A stretch of 64,000 nucleotides of DNA, taken from contig NZ_PKUQ01000001.1 of the NCBI RefSeq assembly GCF_002866925.1, positions 372,001 through 436,000 of the forward strand, read 5' to 3'. Under the pieces are notes generated by a model. That model made no database searches. It was given only the letters and a program-made list of their open reading frames with translations, and had not been told where the DNA came from. This DNA comes from Cohaesibacter celericrescens. Lineage in GTDB: Bacteria; Pseudomonadota; Alphaproteobacteria; Rhizobiales; Cohaesibacteraceae. Positions 33,522-42,300 of the stretch are shown piece after piece (position 1 is the first letter of the stretch; each line of letters begins with the position of its first letter). The position numbers and the translations under genes were made by a program.

Positions 33522-34004
33522 ATGAAAATGACAGCAATTGCACTTCCCCTTCTCATCGCAGCCACTTTCAGCATGCCAGCCCAAGCCAGAGACGCCCACG
33601 CACCAAGACTGCTGAGCAATTTCGAATTGACCATTTCATCCGGCAAGCACGTTGACCGATACCATTTTGGCCCGACCAAAGAACAGCGCAAAAACAAAGC
33701 CCGCGGGCATCGGTTCAATCGCCTGCCCCCCAACCAGATCGCCAACATTGTGCATAATCGCGGCTTTTACAATGTACGTAATATGCGCACTGACGGTCAC
33801 GTCTATACGCTCAAAGCAAACGGCCGCCGTGGCAATGTGGTCCGGCTGACTGTCAACGCACGCACAGGTAAAATCATAGATAGCACCAACGTTCGCCCGG
33901 AAAAACGGATCAATCGTTCAAACAATTACCACAACCATCGAGGATGGACTCAAAGCCGGAATATGGGGCAAGGCATAAACCGCCAACCATTCTGGATGCA
34001 TTGA
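33522..34004 (+). CDS. Secreted PepSY-like basic protein
   Basis: This 160-aa protein has a signal peptide (KMTAIALPLLIAATFSMPAQ, cleavage near AQA-R). The mature part is strongly basic (Arg, Asn, His-rich). A central segment NQIANIVHNRGFYNVRNMRT then GHVYTLKANGRRGNVVRLTV and NARTGKIID (about 73-122) follows the PepSY pattern of I-x-x-x-L-x-x-x-G-Y-x-x-I ... Y-x-v-x-A-x-x-x-G, v-x-v-d-x-x-T-G-x-I. PepSY-like periplasmic domains inhibit proteases or bind metals. The tail after residue 122 is low-complexity. The gene is monocistronic. Confidence 0.7.
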   Translation: MKMTAIALPLLIAATFSMPAQARDAHAPRLLSNFELTISSGKHVDRYHFGPTKEQRKNKARGHRFNRLPPNQIANIVHNRGFYNVRNMRTDGHVYTLKANGRRGNVVRLTVNARTGKIIDSTNVRPEKRINRSNNYHNHRGWTQSRNMGQGINRQPFWMH

Positions 34005-34179
34005 CCCGATAAAGACGCTCAACATCTGCCTGTTTGGCTCCGCACGTGGCCAGACAGGCTGGCCTCCCAAGCTTGCTTGCACAGCATCTAGGAAAACCCA
34101 CTCGTAGATCTATATTTTCCCTCCCATCCTGCGCACATTCCGGTAAACTGCACACAAATCCGGTCGGCCGGGGGAGCCC

Positions 34180-35169
34180 ATGTATCTGAGAAACATCGAA
34201 AAATATCCAGACCTCGCAGATGGACGTTGCAGCGCCATCACCAGTTGGGACGGATACAAAATTCGTACCGCGACTTGGCCCGCGCTTGTTGGAACCCCAA
34301 AAGGCACCATTTGCTTGTTGCAAGGCCGTGCTGAATTCATCGAAAAATATTATGAGGTGATTCAGGACCTGCGCAAGAGGGGGTTTTCGGTTGCGACCTT
34401 TGACTGGCGTGGACAGGGCGCTTCAGACCGCCTGCTCCCCGATCCGCTAAAAGGCCACGTCAGGCACTTTTCTGACTATGGCAAAGATCTCGACCAGTTT
34501 CTAAAAGAAATAGCCCTGCCAGACTGCCCGCCACCACATTTTGGTTTGGCACATTCGATGGGCGCGCTAATTCTGTTGACCAGATTACCACGTTTACGAG
34601 CGGTTCTTGAAAGAACCTTATTAAGCACACCATTGATAGAAATAGCCCAGCAACAACGTGTTTTGGCAGGCAAAGACCTCAGTCAATCGACCATTAAAAA
34701 TTCAGCTGCTTTTTTGCGCATGATCGGACGCGGTCGCAAGTTTATGCTCAGCGTGTCCAGATCCCCGTTTGATCGTCTTGGCTTTGAAACCAATTCACTG
34801 ACCTCTGACGGGCCCCGCTATGATCGCAACCGACAATATATGAAAGACTTTCCAGAGTTGGCCATCGCGGGCCCAACAGCCCAGTGGCTTCATGAAGCTT
34901 GCACGGCAATGGAACATTTGCAATCAAGTGAATTCCAGTCAACCATCCACACACCAAGTCTGATTGTAACCGCAGGCAACGACAGCATTACCAACCCCAA
35001 TAGCGCAGAGTATTTTGCAGCAACCACACGCGCAGTGCACTCCGTAACCATCCCGGGAAGTCGCCACGAAATCATGATGGAGCGCCATATACTCAGAGAA
35101 CAATTCTGGGCAGCATTCGACAGTTTTATTCCCGGTGAAAACCGCCCCATTCGCAACACCCCTGATTAA
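34180..35169 (+). CDS. Alpha/beta hydrolase, lysophospholipase (PldB-like)
   Basis: This 329-aa protein is a serine hydrolase of the monoacylglycerol lipase/lysophospholipase L2 group. Key parts are ICLLQGRAEFIEKYYEVIQD (44-63; oxyanion side, with the alphaproteobacterial QGR start), VATFDWRGQGASDR (71-84), the nucleophile Ser126 in FGLAHSMGALIL, an acidic residue in TAGNDSITNP (about 270-279) and the catalytic His in IPGSRHEIMME (about 295-305). It would release fatty acid from lysophospholipids. It converges with the histidinol-phosphatase-like gene (29 bp apart); this pair is recurrent in alphaproteobacteria as I recall. Confidence 0.88.
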   Translation: MYLRNIEKYPDLADGRCSAITSWDGYKIRTATWPALVGTPKGTICLLQGRAEFIEKYYEVIQDLRKRGFSVATFDWRGQGASDRLLPDPLKGHVRHFSDYGKDLDQFLKEIALPDCPPPHFGLAHSMGALILLTRLPRLRAVLERTLLSTPLIEIAQQQRVLAGKDLSQSTIKNSAAFLRMIGRGRKFMLSVSRSPFDRLGFETNSLTSDGPRYDRNRQYMKDFPELAIAGPTAQWLHEACTAMEHLQSSEFQSTIHTPSLIVTAGNDSITNPNSAEYFAATTRAVHSVTIPGSRHEIMMERHILREQFWAAFDSFIPGENRPIRNTPD

Positions 35170-35198
35170 TCAACGGTGCACTTCATCAAAATTGGCTT

Positions 35199-35993
35199 TT
35201 AAGCCTTAGCCCCAAGCAACGCAAGAGCCTTCTCATGCAGGTCTGCATCACCACTCGCAACCACCTGCCCGCCATCAAAAGCCGACTGGCCTTGCCAATT
35301 GGTGACAATCCCGCCAGCCCCTTCGATAATGGGAATAAGCGGCGCAATATCGACCGGTTTGAGAGATGCTTCGATCACGAGATCGGCCATGCCCAATGCG
35401 ACCATGCAATAGGCATAACAATCTACGCCATAGCGGGACAAGCGAACGGACTGCTCAACCCGTTGAAATGCCAACAATTCTTCTGCATTGAATATATCCG
35501 GAGCAGTCGTGAACAAAGTGGCTCCCGATAACTCTGGGCATTTACGGGTCGAAATAGAACGCTCACCATCCGGCCCCTTGTAAAAACTGTTGGTTCCGTT
35601 ACCAAAATAGCGCTCGCCGGTAAACGGCTGACTCATCATCCCCAGCTGAGTTCCTGACAAATGCCTATATCCGATCAATGTCCCCCATGTTGGCAGGCCG
35701 GAAATAAACGCGCGAGTTCCGTCAATCGGGTCCAACACCCAGAGGCCCTCGGCTTCTAGGTTTTCAGCGTCGAATTCTTCACCCAAGATACCATCATCTG
35801 GATAGCGTGCGAGAATCGCCTTACGCATGTGCCGTTCAGCATCTTTATCCGCATCGGTTACTGGATCGAACCCGACGCTTTCTTTGTTTTCGATTGCAAT
35901 CGGCATACGAAACATAGGCATCACAATATCGCCGGCCAGATCGGCCAATTCATGCAGAAATGCAAAATTCGGTTCATCGACAAAATGAGACAT
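35199..35993 (-). CDS. hisN: Histidinol-phosphatase, inositol monophosphatase-like
   Basis: This 264-aa protein starts at ATG 35993; an upstream TTG at 36047 is unlikely. It has the Li+-sensitive Mg2+ phosphatase fold: DKDAERHMRKAILARYPDDG (about 47-66), the metal motif GEEFD (about 70-74), LWVLDPIDGTRAFISGLPTW (about 82-101; DPIDGT) and, late, AYCMVALGMADLVIEASLKP with a VDIAPLIPIIEGAGG block (about 212-225). This subgroup acts as histidinol-phosphate phosphatase in many alphaproteobacteria, while others dephosphorylate inositol phosphate. Histidine biosynthesis genes are not nearby. Confidence 0.85.
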   Translation of the reverse strand: MSHFVDEPNFAFLHELADLAGDIVMPMFRMPIAIENKESVGFDPVTDADKDAERHMRKAILARYPDDGILGEEFDAENLEAEGLWVLDPIDGTRAFISGLPTWGTLIGYRHLSGTQLGMMSQPFTGERYFGNGTNSFYKGPDGERSISTRKCPELSGATLFTTAPDIFNAEELLAFQRVEQSVRLSRYGVDCYAYCMVALGMADLVIEASLKPVDIAPLIPIIEGAGGIVTNWQGQSAFDGGQVVASGDADLHEKALALLGAKA

Positions 35994-36134
35994 GAAAGAT
36001 TTTCCGTAACTGGCTGACCAAAAGGGATGTTTAACCGGAGATGACAACTAGTTTGATTGATAGCTGTTCAGCGGATCATCATCAATGACAAACCACAACC
36101 AACGGCCACAAAAACGTGCCATGCATGCACGCCA

Positions 36135-37361
36135 TTATGGGTTTACCCAAGAGAAATTATCAACACGAAGCTCTGGGGCCCGACCCACCGTGCGCGCTCG
36201 ACCGGAACCATTTTTCTCATCTGAAAGTGAAGCTGAAAAAGAAGCCGGATCAACAAGTTGGTCAGCATCAAGCGGAGGTTTTCGAAGCACAAAAATATCG
36301 CGACTAGCCCCGCGTCCCTCGCGCAATGCGGTTTCATCGGCTGACGCAAGATTCTCAGGCAGAACATCTTCATCCACCGATTGAGACAACACCCTTATCA
36401 CGAGCTTTTCGACAAAAAAGGCCAGTTTTCGTCGCCCTTCTTTGTTGAAACGAATACCGTTTTTTTGGCGCAACCGTTTTTCTTGTCCGGCAAGATTCGG
36501 ACCACGATAGGTAAACTCCCCCTCCTCATTGGAAAAAGCATCCCAAATATTGATGAAGCGTTCCCCTCTCCCGGTCAAACGGCTGGAGACAAAATCATTT
36601 AAATGGCGCATGTCTGCCGATAGTTTTTTATTGGCCACCGGTGGCAGCCCCACCCAATAAATAGGCCTGTCTATTTCCGAAAAAGCCGACCTTAAGCGAT
36701 CGATTTCACGCACATACGACCGTCCCCAGCCTTCCGATTTAAAATCATAGGCGGGGAAAATTTCTACACCATCGGCATTTTTTTGGGCAGACATTCTCAC
36801 GCGGTCATTGAGTCCAACCAAGACAACAGCAAAACTAAACGGACTCTTCTCATAAACCTCAGAGGGGTTTTTTAAAGGATTTCTGCTTGCGCGATAGACA
36901 AGGCCGGTTTTGGGCACAGAGTGAATATCAATTTTAACGTCTGGGGTTTGCGAGAATGCATCTTTCAATCCCCAGCCAATATCTTGAGAAAATTCATCTC
37001 CAAAGATCGCGATCACGGCTGCATCGTCATCCTTGGTAACCGTTTTGATCACCGGTTTGGTAGGTGCTTTCACAACAGCTTTTTGTCCTGAGCTGCTTTT
37101 CTTCTCTTTGGAAGCTTCAGGCACTTTTTTGGTCCGGCGCTTGAACAAGCGTTCAAAGAAACCCAAAGCCACCTCATAGCGTCCGTCATCTGGGGTGACT
37201 CTGGGAGCAGCCCGAACAGGTACCAAACCTTGGGAGGTACTCACGGAAGCGGCCATAGCCGACAAGGTCATTGTTGGATGCAGCACACAAACAGCGCTAA
37301 GACAAACAGCCACCAATGACTTGCAAACATGGCGTTTCCAGTATCTGCCTATCGCTGACAT
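36135..37361 (-). CDS. DUF459 SGNH-hydrolase-fold protein lacking catalytic residues
   Basis: This 408-aa exported protein has a signal peptide or anchor (about 12-38) and a Lys-rich linker (about 74-112; RLFKRRTKKV, KEKKSSSGQK). The DUF459/SGNH domain (about 113-330) keeps block III, VLVGLND (about 181-187). The nucleophile position GDS is GDE (121-123) and the block V D-G-I-H is N-G-I-R (301-304), so Ser, Asp and His are all replaced. Family relatives are linked to cell-envelope sugar or O-acetyl modification. It is encoded just downstream of the lytic transglycosylase (52 bp), suggesting a peptidoglycan-related, non-catalytic role. The last ~80 residues are low-complexity. Confidence 0.8.
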   Translation of the reverse strand: MSAIGRYWKRHVCKSLVAVCLSAVCVLHPTMTLSAMAASVSTSQGLVPVRAAPRVTPDDGRYEVALGFFERLFKRRTKKVPEASKEKKSSSGQKAVVKAPTKPVIKTVTKDDDAAVIAIFGDEFSQDIGWGLKDAFSQTPDVKIDIHSVPKTGLVYRASRNPLKNPSEVYEKSPFSFAVVLVGLNDRVRMSAQKNADGVEIFPAYDFKSEGWGRSYVREIDRLRSAFSEIDRPIYWVGLPPVANKKLSADMRHLNDFVSSRLTGRGERFINIWDAFSNEEGEFTYRGPNLAGQEKRLRQKNGIRFNKEGRRKLAFFVEKLVIRVLSQSVDEDVLPENLASADETALREGRGASRDIFVLRKPPLDADQLVDPASFSASLSDEKNGSGRARTVGRAPELRVDNFSWVNP

Positions 37362-37413
37362 GCCAAAATGACTCCCTGATCAAAAAATCCAAACCTGAGT
37401 TTACGAAAAAGAC

Positions 37414-38667
37414 TTAGCCTCCTTTGCGCAAAGCCTCAAGCAGATTACCGCTGGCAAACCCGTCAGGCACGTGCCCCATTCGTTTCTGCCAATGGCGAAT
37501 GGCTCCACGAGATTTAGACCCTAACCGCCCGTCGACGCCACCAGTATCATACCCCAGTTTATTCAGAAGGGTCTGCACTTCTTTCCGCTCTGATCGTTTT
37601 AGGACACGATCAGACCTTGGCCATTGGCCAGCGAATGACCCACCACCGCGTATTTGATCGGCCAAATGCCCCACTCCGAGCGCATAGGCATCGGCATTGT
37701 TATAGCGCTTGATCACCGAGAAATTCTTGAGAATCAAAAACGCCACACCCTGATATCCGGCCGGTAGAATGAGTTTTGCCTGATCATCAGGGCGCGGAAA
37801 CGCGCGCCCTGAAACCCGCTTTGCGCCTAGTTTTTGCCATTCTGCGAGTGTTTTACTCGTCTTCCCGTCCGCCAACTCAAAGGCAAAATTGCGTGGGAGT
37901 TTTATCTCATATCCCCAAGTTTTACCGGTTTCCCAACCCGCTGTTTTCAGCAGATTGGCGCTGGACGCCAAAGCGTCCGGAATGGATGTCCAAATGTTTC
38001 TCCGGCCGTCGCCGTCAAAATCATAAGCCTTGGTCAGATAAGTCGTTGGGATAAATTGCGTATGCCCCATCGCTCCAGCCCAAGACCCAACCATACCAGA
38101 CGGTGCCACATCACCATTTTGCAAGATTTTCAATGCGGCAAGCAATTGCTGCTGCCCAAATTTGGACCGTCTCTTGCCGGCATAGGCAAGCGTCGCAAGT
38201 GATTGGATGGTTGGCTTAATCAGCTTTTTATTGCTAAAAATTGAGCCGTAGGCGCTTTCCATGCCCCAAATCGCCAGCAGAACATGCTGATCCACCCCGA
38301 ATGCTTGCTCCAGTTTCTGGAGCAAAGCACCATGTTTTCGTTTCATTTTGCGGCCGTTTTTGACACGCGCAGCACTGACGGCCCCATCCAGATAGGACCA
38401 GATCGGCTTAACAAATTCAGCCTGATTATTGGCACGCTTAAGGATCGACATATCGAGCTGAACACCTGCAAAGGCGGCATTATACGTCGAAGCAGAAACC
38501 CCGGCGGCTCTGGCCGTAGGCCAATAGCCTTTGATCCACTTGTGAAACCCCGCCTCGCTCTGCGCATGCACATCGGAAGCGGTAAAAGCCACCAGCAAGA
38601 GCACAGTGGAAAGAAGAAATCTGATAGGTTTGACAGCCAACCGACTGGAACAGATCTTGGTGCGCAT
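37414..38667 (-). CDS. Lytic murein transglycosylase, MltB type, with PG-binding domain
   Basis: This 417-aa periplasmic enzyme has a signal peptide (about 15-36, cleavage near VHA-Q). The SLT_2 domain (about 38-330) contains the catalytic Glu137 in AIWGMESAYGS, then SLATLAYAGKRRSKFGQQQL, GSWAGAMGHTQFIPTTYLT (about 200-218), DGDGRRNIWTSIPDALASSA and AYALGVGHLADQIRGGG. A C-terminal PG_binding_1 domain (about 350-412) reads LLNKLGYDTGGVDGRLGSKS. It cleaves peptidoglycan to 1,6-anhydro-muropeptides. It lies upstream of the DUF459 gene and divergent from galU. Confidence 0.92.
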   Translation of the reverse strand: MRTKICSSRLAVKPIRFLLSTVLLLVAFTASDVHAQSEAGFHKWIKGYWPTARAAGVSASTYNAAFAGVQLDMSILKRANNQAEFVKPIWSYLDGAVSAARVKNGRKMKRKHGALLQKLEQAFGVDQHVLLAIWGMESAYGSIFSNKKLIKPTIQSLATLAYAGKRRSKFGQQQLLAALKILQNGDVAPSGMVGSWAGAMGHTQFIPTTYLTKAYDFDGDGRRNIWTSIPDALASSANLLKTAGWETGKTWGYEIKLPRNFAFELADGKTSKTLAEWQKLGAKRVSGRAFPRPDDQAKLILPAGYQGVAFLILKNFSVIKRYNNADAYALGVGHLADQIRGGGSFAGQWPRSDRVLKRSERKEVQTLLNKLGYDTGGVDGRLGSKSRGAIRHWQKRMGHVPDGFASGNLLEALRKGG

Positions 38668-38866
38668 GAATTATCCCATGTTAACAGACAGAAGCATTTT
38701 CAAACAAACTTGCGACAAGATTACGGCCAAGATAGTAAATTGTTTACCAAAATAATTACTTGTCCTTATTTGAATGTTAAATATATTTATAGCCGTCAAA
38801 CTTTCGTAAATTTCCGTTTGGTAAACTTTTTAATATATCAATTTTTAGAAATGGAGCTTCATTGCC

Positions 38867-39769
38867 ATGGCCCGACCAATTCGTAAAGCTGTATTCCCTG
38901 TTGCAGGTCTAGGAACACGCTTTTTACCTGCAACGAAAGCCATGCCTAAAGAAATGCTGACAATTGTTGATCGCCCTGTGATCCAATATGTCGTTGATGA
39001 AGCCCGCGCCGCCGGAGTGGAACATTTCATATTTGTTACCGGTCGCAACAAAGGGGTTATTGAGGATCATTTCGATATACAGGTCGAACTCGAGCAAACC
39101 CTTGAACAACGCGGTAAGATCGACATTCTGGAGGCCTTGCGCAAGGATCTACCGGCCCCCGGCCATGCGAGCTTTACGCGTCAGCAACAACCTCTAGGGC
39201 TTGGCCACGCTGTGCTTTGCGCCAAGGAGCTGGTTGGCGATGAACCATTTGCTCTTTTGTTGCCAGACATGATTATGAAATCAGAACGCGGATGCCTTGC
39301 GGAAATGATGGATGTCTACCAGCAACGAGATGGCAATGTGGTTGCGCTCGAGCAGGTTCCCATGAATGAGACCCACAAATATGGTGTCGTTGAAACAGGT
39401 AAAGAATGGGAAGGCAGTCACGAAATTCTTGGTATGATTGAAAAACCCACCCCTGGTCAGGCCCCCTCGGACCTGATCTTGTCGGGTCGCTATATTCTAC
39501 AGCCAGAAATTTTTGATTATCTGGCACTTCAACCACCAGGCAGCGGCAATGAAATTCAGCTAACAGACGCGATGATCCAATTGAACAATGATCAAAATTT
39601 CTCCGGCCTCCAATTCAAAGGAGAGACTTACGATTGTGGCTCAAAATCGGGTTTCCTGATGGCCAATGTGGCCTTTGGGATGCTACGCGACGATATCGCG
39701 CCCAATGTTGCTGACACCATTCGTGCCCTGCTTGATAGCTATGACGATCGTATGGGTAAAAATAAATAG
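38867..39769 (+). CDS. galU: UTP--glucose-1-phosphate uridylyltransferase GalU
   Basis: This 300-aa protein has the nucleotidyltransferase signature AVFPVAGLGTRFLPATKAMP and KEMLTIVDRPVIQYVVDEA (about 7-45), the metal/substrate Asp in LLLPDMIMKSERG (about 127-139), GVVETGKEWEG, MIEKPTPGQAPSDLILSGRY (about 188-207) and the late QFKGETYDCGSKSGFL (about 249-264). It makes UDP-glucose for exopolysaccharide, glucan and lipid sugars. It is monocistronic, divergent from the transglycosylase, with a strong terminator at 39795. Length matches the family. Confidence 0.96.
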   Translation: MARPIRKAVFPVAGLGTRFLPATKAMPKEMLTIVDRPVIQYVVDEARAAGVEHFIFVTGRNKGVIEDHFDIQVELEQTLEQRGKIDILEALRKDLPAPGHASFTRQQQPLGLGHAVLCAKELVGDEPFALLLPDMIMKSERGCLAEMMDVYQQRDGNVVALEQVPMNETHKYGVVETGKEWEGSHEILGMIEKPTPGQAPSDLILSGRYILQPEIFDYLALQPPGSGNEIQLTDAMIQLNNDQNFSGLQFKGETYDCGSKSGFLMANVAFGMLRDDIAPNVADTIRALLDSYDDRMGKNK

Positions 39770-39794
39770 CCGCACAACACAACAATCTAGCATA

Positions 39795-39820
39795 AAAAAC
39801 GGGCTCGATGGCCCGTTTTT
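39795..39820 (+). terminator. Terminator of galU
   Basis: AAAAACGGGC-TCGATG-GCCCGTTTTT is a perfect 10-bp stem with A-run and T-run on the two sides, 25 bases after the galU stop. It can also end transcription of the convergent VOC gene. Confidence 0.85.
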
Positions 39821-39875
39821 CTTTACCAAAATTGTACTGCCAGTGACCGACCCAACGACAAGAAGGCAGCGACGA

Positions 39876-40226
39876 TCACTCCACCAAACTGATAATATTA
39901 CCAGAGGGATCGATCAGGTGAGCGAGAGAGCCCCCCCAGAATTGACGCTCCGGCGACGCGACAAACGGCACCCCCCGCGCCTTTAAGGTCTGATAAACGC
40001 TTGGCAGATCATCCACAGCAAGAGAGAGACCAGTAAAACGTCCAATCAGCGAGGCTTGCGCACCTCTGGCATCCTCTTCTTCGACAATCACCAACATGCC
40101 GGGTTCAAAGCCAACTGCGCCCTGCTCAGACCGATCCCAAACCATCGGCCAGCCAAGGGAATTGGCGTAAAAATCTCTCGCAACAGCAAGATCCCTAACA
40201 AATATTCGAAAGGCGGTTACATGCAT
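39876..40226 (-). CDS. VOC family (glyoxalase/bleomycin-resistance-like) protein
   Basis: This 116-aa protein has two beta-alpha-beta-beta-beta modules of the vicinal oxygen chelate fold: MHVTAFRIFVRDLAVARDFY with SLGWPMVWDRS (1-35) and LSLAVDDLPSVYQTLKARGV with a C-terminal LAHLIDPSGNIISLVE (about 68-116). The metal-type positions His2 and Glu116 are present, but function cannot be assigned; relatives include dioxygenases, glyoxalase I-like and antibiotic-binding proteins. It converges with galU. Confidence 0.85.
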   Translation of the reverse strand: MHVTAFRIFVRDLAVARDFYANSLGWPMVWDRSEQGAVGFEPGMLVIVEEEDARGAQASLIGRFTGLSLAVDDLPSVYQTLKARGVPFVASPERQFWGGSLAHLIDPSGNIISLVE

Positions 40227-40368
40227 CGGCCGTCCCCCATCATGCCCTGAACCGTATCATTCACACGCCAGATCAATAAAACCTGTTCTGCGCAAAATCG
40301 GTCCTCTTTATGCCTTCGGCCCACCGCAGCAAGAAACGGTCACACCAACCAGCTTAGCCAAAACGGCC

Positions 40369-40398
40369 AAAGACAGATCCCGTACGGAACCTGTCTTT
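40369..40398. terminator. Bidirectional hairpin after the DUF2336 gene
   Basis: AAAGACAG, A, TCC, loop CGTAC, GGA, AC, CTGTCTTT forms an interrupted stem flanked by a T-run on the plus side (40395-40400) and a weaker one on the minus side. It lies 59 bases past the DUF2336 gene stop. Both neighbouring genes are minus-strand, so the better plus-strand tail is unexplained. Confidence 0.5.
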
Positions 40399-40456
40399 TT
40401 AACTCAGACACTGAATTTCCCGTCCAGCATCAACAGTTTGGCAATGCCTTGCCTTA

Positions 40457-41557
40457 TCAGTCAAGAAGTAATCCATTCTGAGACCACAAAACCGCCTCTG
40501 ATTGCGCAGCGTCAACAGTTAACTGCCTATATCGGGCGATGACAGCGGTGCATTGATTGCGTGACAGACACAACATCCACGGTCCGCATTCCAATATTTC
40601 TTGAACAACACGCTCAGGTAGCCCCAGCAATTTGAATAGACACAGCACTTGATCCCAGTTCAATGAGGACATCATCCGCGCCACGATTTGATGAGGGAAA
40701 CCACTTAAAAGCGCAATGCCGCAAACCAGATCGGCAAACTGATCATTATTTGCAAATTGCCGCAAAATGCCGTTTTCCAACAGACCTTGTTTGGAAAAGC
40801 GATCCGCTTTGGCCAACGAGGAGTCGAATTGATAGCGCGCCAAATAGGAATGACGAGACAAGTCATACATGGACTCTTGAATAAGGGGAGCAATTTGTTG
40901 CCACAACACAGGCAAATCAATGATCGACTTCACTTCTGGCTGTTTGGCGGTTTCCGGGCCAGAGGCAACCTGCTCCCGTTCGCGCAGTGAGAGCTCTTGA
41001 AATAAAGATTGGTCATTGGCCGCTGAATTTCGAAGCATGTTCAAGCCCACTTGGGATATATCCGCACCCTTGTTTGCCGCAAGCTTAATCAATACGGAAC
41101 CATGTTGCGAGCGGATAAGAACATCGGTAACAACACAGCTAAGGCTCTTTCGCATGCATATGGAAACCATATGTGTTTCGCCTTTGACGTCGCTGATTTT
41201 GACCAGATCCTCATCTGTCAACACGGGTGAATGTCGCAAGACCGGATCAGCGACGCTTATCACATCGAAGGCAAATCTACGGATAATTTCTTGCGGGGCA
41301 TTTTCCAAATGACTGAGCTTTTGAGCAGCAAAAGATCTGGTTTCGACACCGACAAGATCTGCAAGCCGATGCATGACAGTGCTGTATGTCTCGATTTGCT
41401 CTTCAGTGCAATGGGTCGCAGTCAGCGCAAACAAAGTGGCGACATGCCGCATGAGCTCATCGCTTTTTCCCTTGTCACCTTGGCCATTGAGGACTTTCGG
41501 GTCTACTAATTCGGTTCTCAGTTTTGCAGCGTGCATATCATTTATCCCGTAATCCAC
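40457..41557 (-). CDS. DUF2336 domain-containing protein
   Basis: This protein of up to 366 aa belongs to DUF2336, an alpha-helical HEAT-like family almost confined to Alphaproteobacteria. Features: HVATLFALTATHCTEEQIET (about 38-57), FAAQKLSHLENAPQEIIRRF with AFDVISVADPVLRHSPVLTD (about 80-119; the family block with VLRHSPVL), and repeated two-helix units onward. The GTG at 41557 gives 366 aa; the ATG at 41536 (MHAAKLRTEL) is a likely alternative start. Function is not known; members are thought to be cytosolic scaffolds or signalling-linked proteins. Confidence 0.85.
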   Translation of the reverse strand: MDYGINDMHAAKLRTELVDPKVLNGQGDKGKSDELMRHVATLFALTATHCTEEQIETYSTVMHRLADLVGVETRSFAAQKLSHLENAPQEIIRRFAFDVISVADPVLRHSPVLTDEDLVKISDVKGETHMVSICMRKSLSCVVTDVLIRSQHGSVLIKLAANKGADISQVGLNMLRNSAANDQSLFQELSLREREQVASGPETAKQPEVKSIIDLPVLWQQIAPLIQESMYDLSRHSYLARYQFDSSLAKADRFSKQGLLENGILRQFANNDQFADLVCGIALLSGFPHQIVARMMSSLNWDQVLCLFKLLGLPERVVQEILECGPWMLCLSRNQCTAVIARYRQLTVDAAQSEAVLWSQNGLLLD

Positions 41558-41730
41558 TCACATCTGTAGGCATGAAGGAGTAACATCTGGGAGCCACTCT
41601 ACAGACCACATCTATAAAAACGAATAAATCCTACGCTCTATTTTTATGATAAAGCGTTGAAAACATGATGATAATTTAAATAAAGTTTGATACAAATCTT
41701 AAATGACATTCCCAAATTTGGAGAAATAAA

Positions 41731-42231
41731 ATGCCAAAGCGTCCCGGTGAAATGGAACTTGCCGAAAACTGTTTATCCCAGGATGCCTGGCTCAGCTTTA
41801 TCGGTCACATCCAAACCCCATTTAAATCGCGAGAGATGTGTCCGCGTAACGGGCGAGGAACCGATGAAGTCGCCTATATCAAGCTCAAGCCGGAGTTTTT
41901 ACCTGGGGTAAAATCACTGGAAACCTGCTCACATGTGATTGTTTTTTACTGGATGCACCACGCCATGCGCACGCTCATCCAGCAACGGCCAAAATTTGAT
42001 ACCGACATCCATGGCACCTTCGCCTTGCGCTCACCAAACCGCCCCAACCCGATCGCTATATCCGTTGTTGAGTTGCTAGAAATTCAGCCCGACGGATTGA
42101 AAATTCGCTACATAGACTGCCTCGACGGAACGCCGCTGTTGGATATCAAACCTTACTTCCCTCACACAGATGCGATCCCCGATGCGCAAGTGGGCTGGTT
42201 TGACAAGGCCACAACGCCGGACCCGATTTAA
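41731..42231 (+). CDS. trmO: tRNA (N6-threonylcarbamoyladenosine(37)-N6)-methyltransferase TrmO
   Basis: This 166-aa protein is a UPF0066/TsaA-like beta-barrel SAM-dependent methylase. Motifs: FIGHIQTPFKSREMCPRNGR (about 28-47), LETCSHVIVFYWMHHA (about 68-83), HGTFALRSPNRPNPIAISVV (about 101-120; the substrate/SAM motif R-S-P-x-R-P-N-P-I) and LDGTPLLDIKPYFPHTDA (about 135-152). It methylates t6A37 in tRNA-Thr to m6t6A, tuning decoding. It converges with ettA, and a shared hairpin separates them. An AGAAATAAA leader gives only a weak ribosome site. Confidence 0.9.
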   Translation: MPKRPGEMELAENCLSQDAWLSFIGHIQTPFKSREMCPRNGRGTDEVAYIKLKPEFLPGVKSLETCSHVIVFYWMHHAMRTLIQQRPKFDTDIHGTFALRSPNRPNPIAISVVELLEIQPDGLKIRYIDCLDGTPLLDIKPYFPHTDAIPDAQVGWFDKATTPDPI

Positions 42232-42254
42232 CACTGCAAAAAGCATAAATAAAA

Positions 42255-42280
42255 AAGCCCCACTCAATGGAGCGGGGCTT
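42255..42280 (-). terminator. Terminator between trmO and ettA
   Basis: AAGCCCC-A-CTC-AATG-GAG-C-GGGGCTT forms an 11-position stem with one A-C mismatch. The minus-strand side runs into TTTTTT (complement of 42251-42256), so it mainly ends ettA, whose stop is 20 bases away, and can also stop trmO. Confidence 0.8.
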
Positions 42281-42300
42281 CAAGCATTCATATCGCAAGC

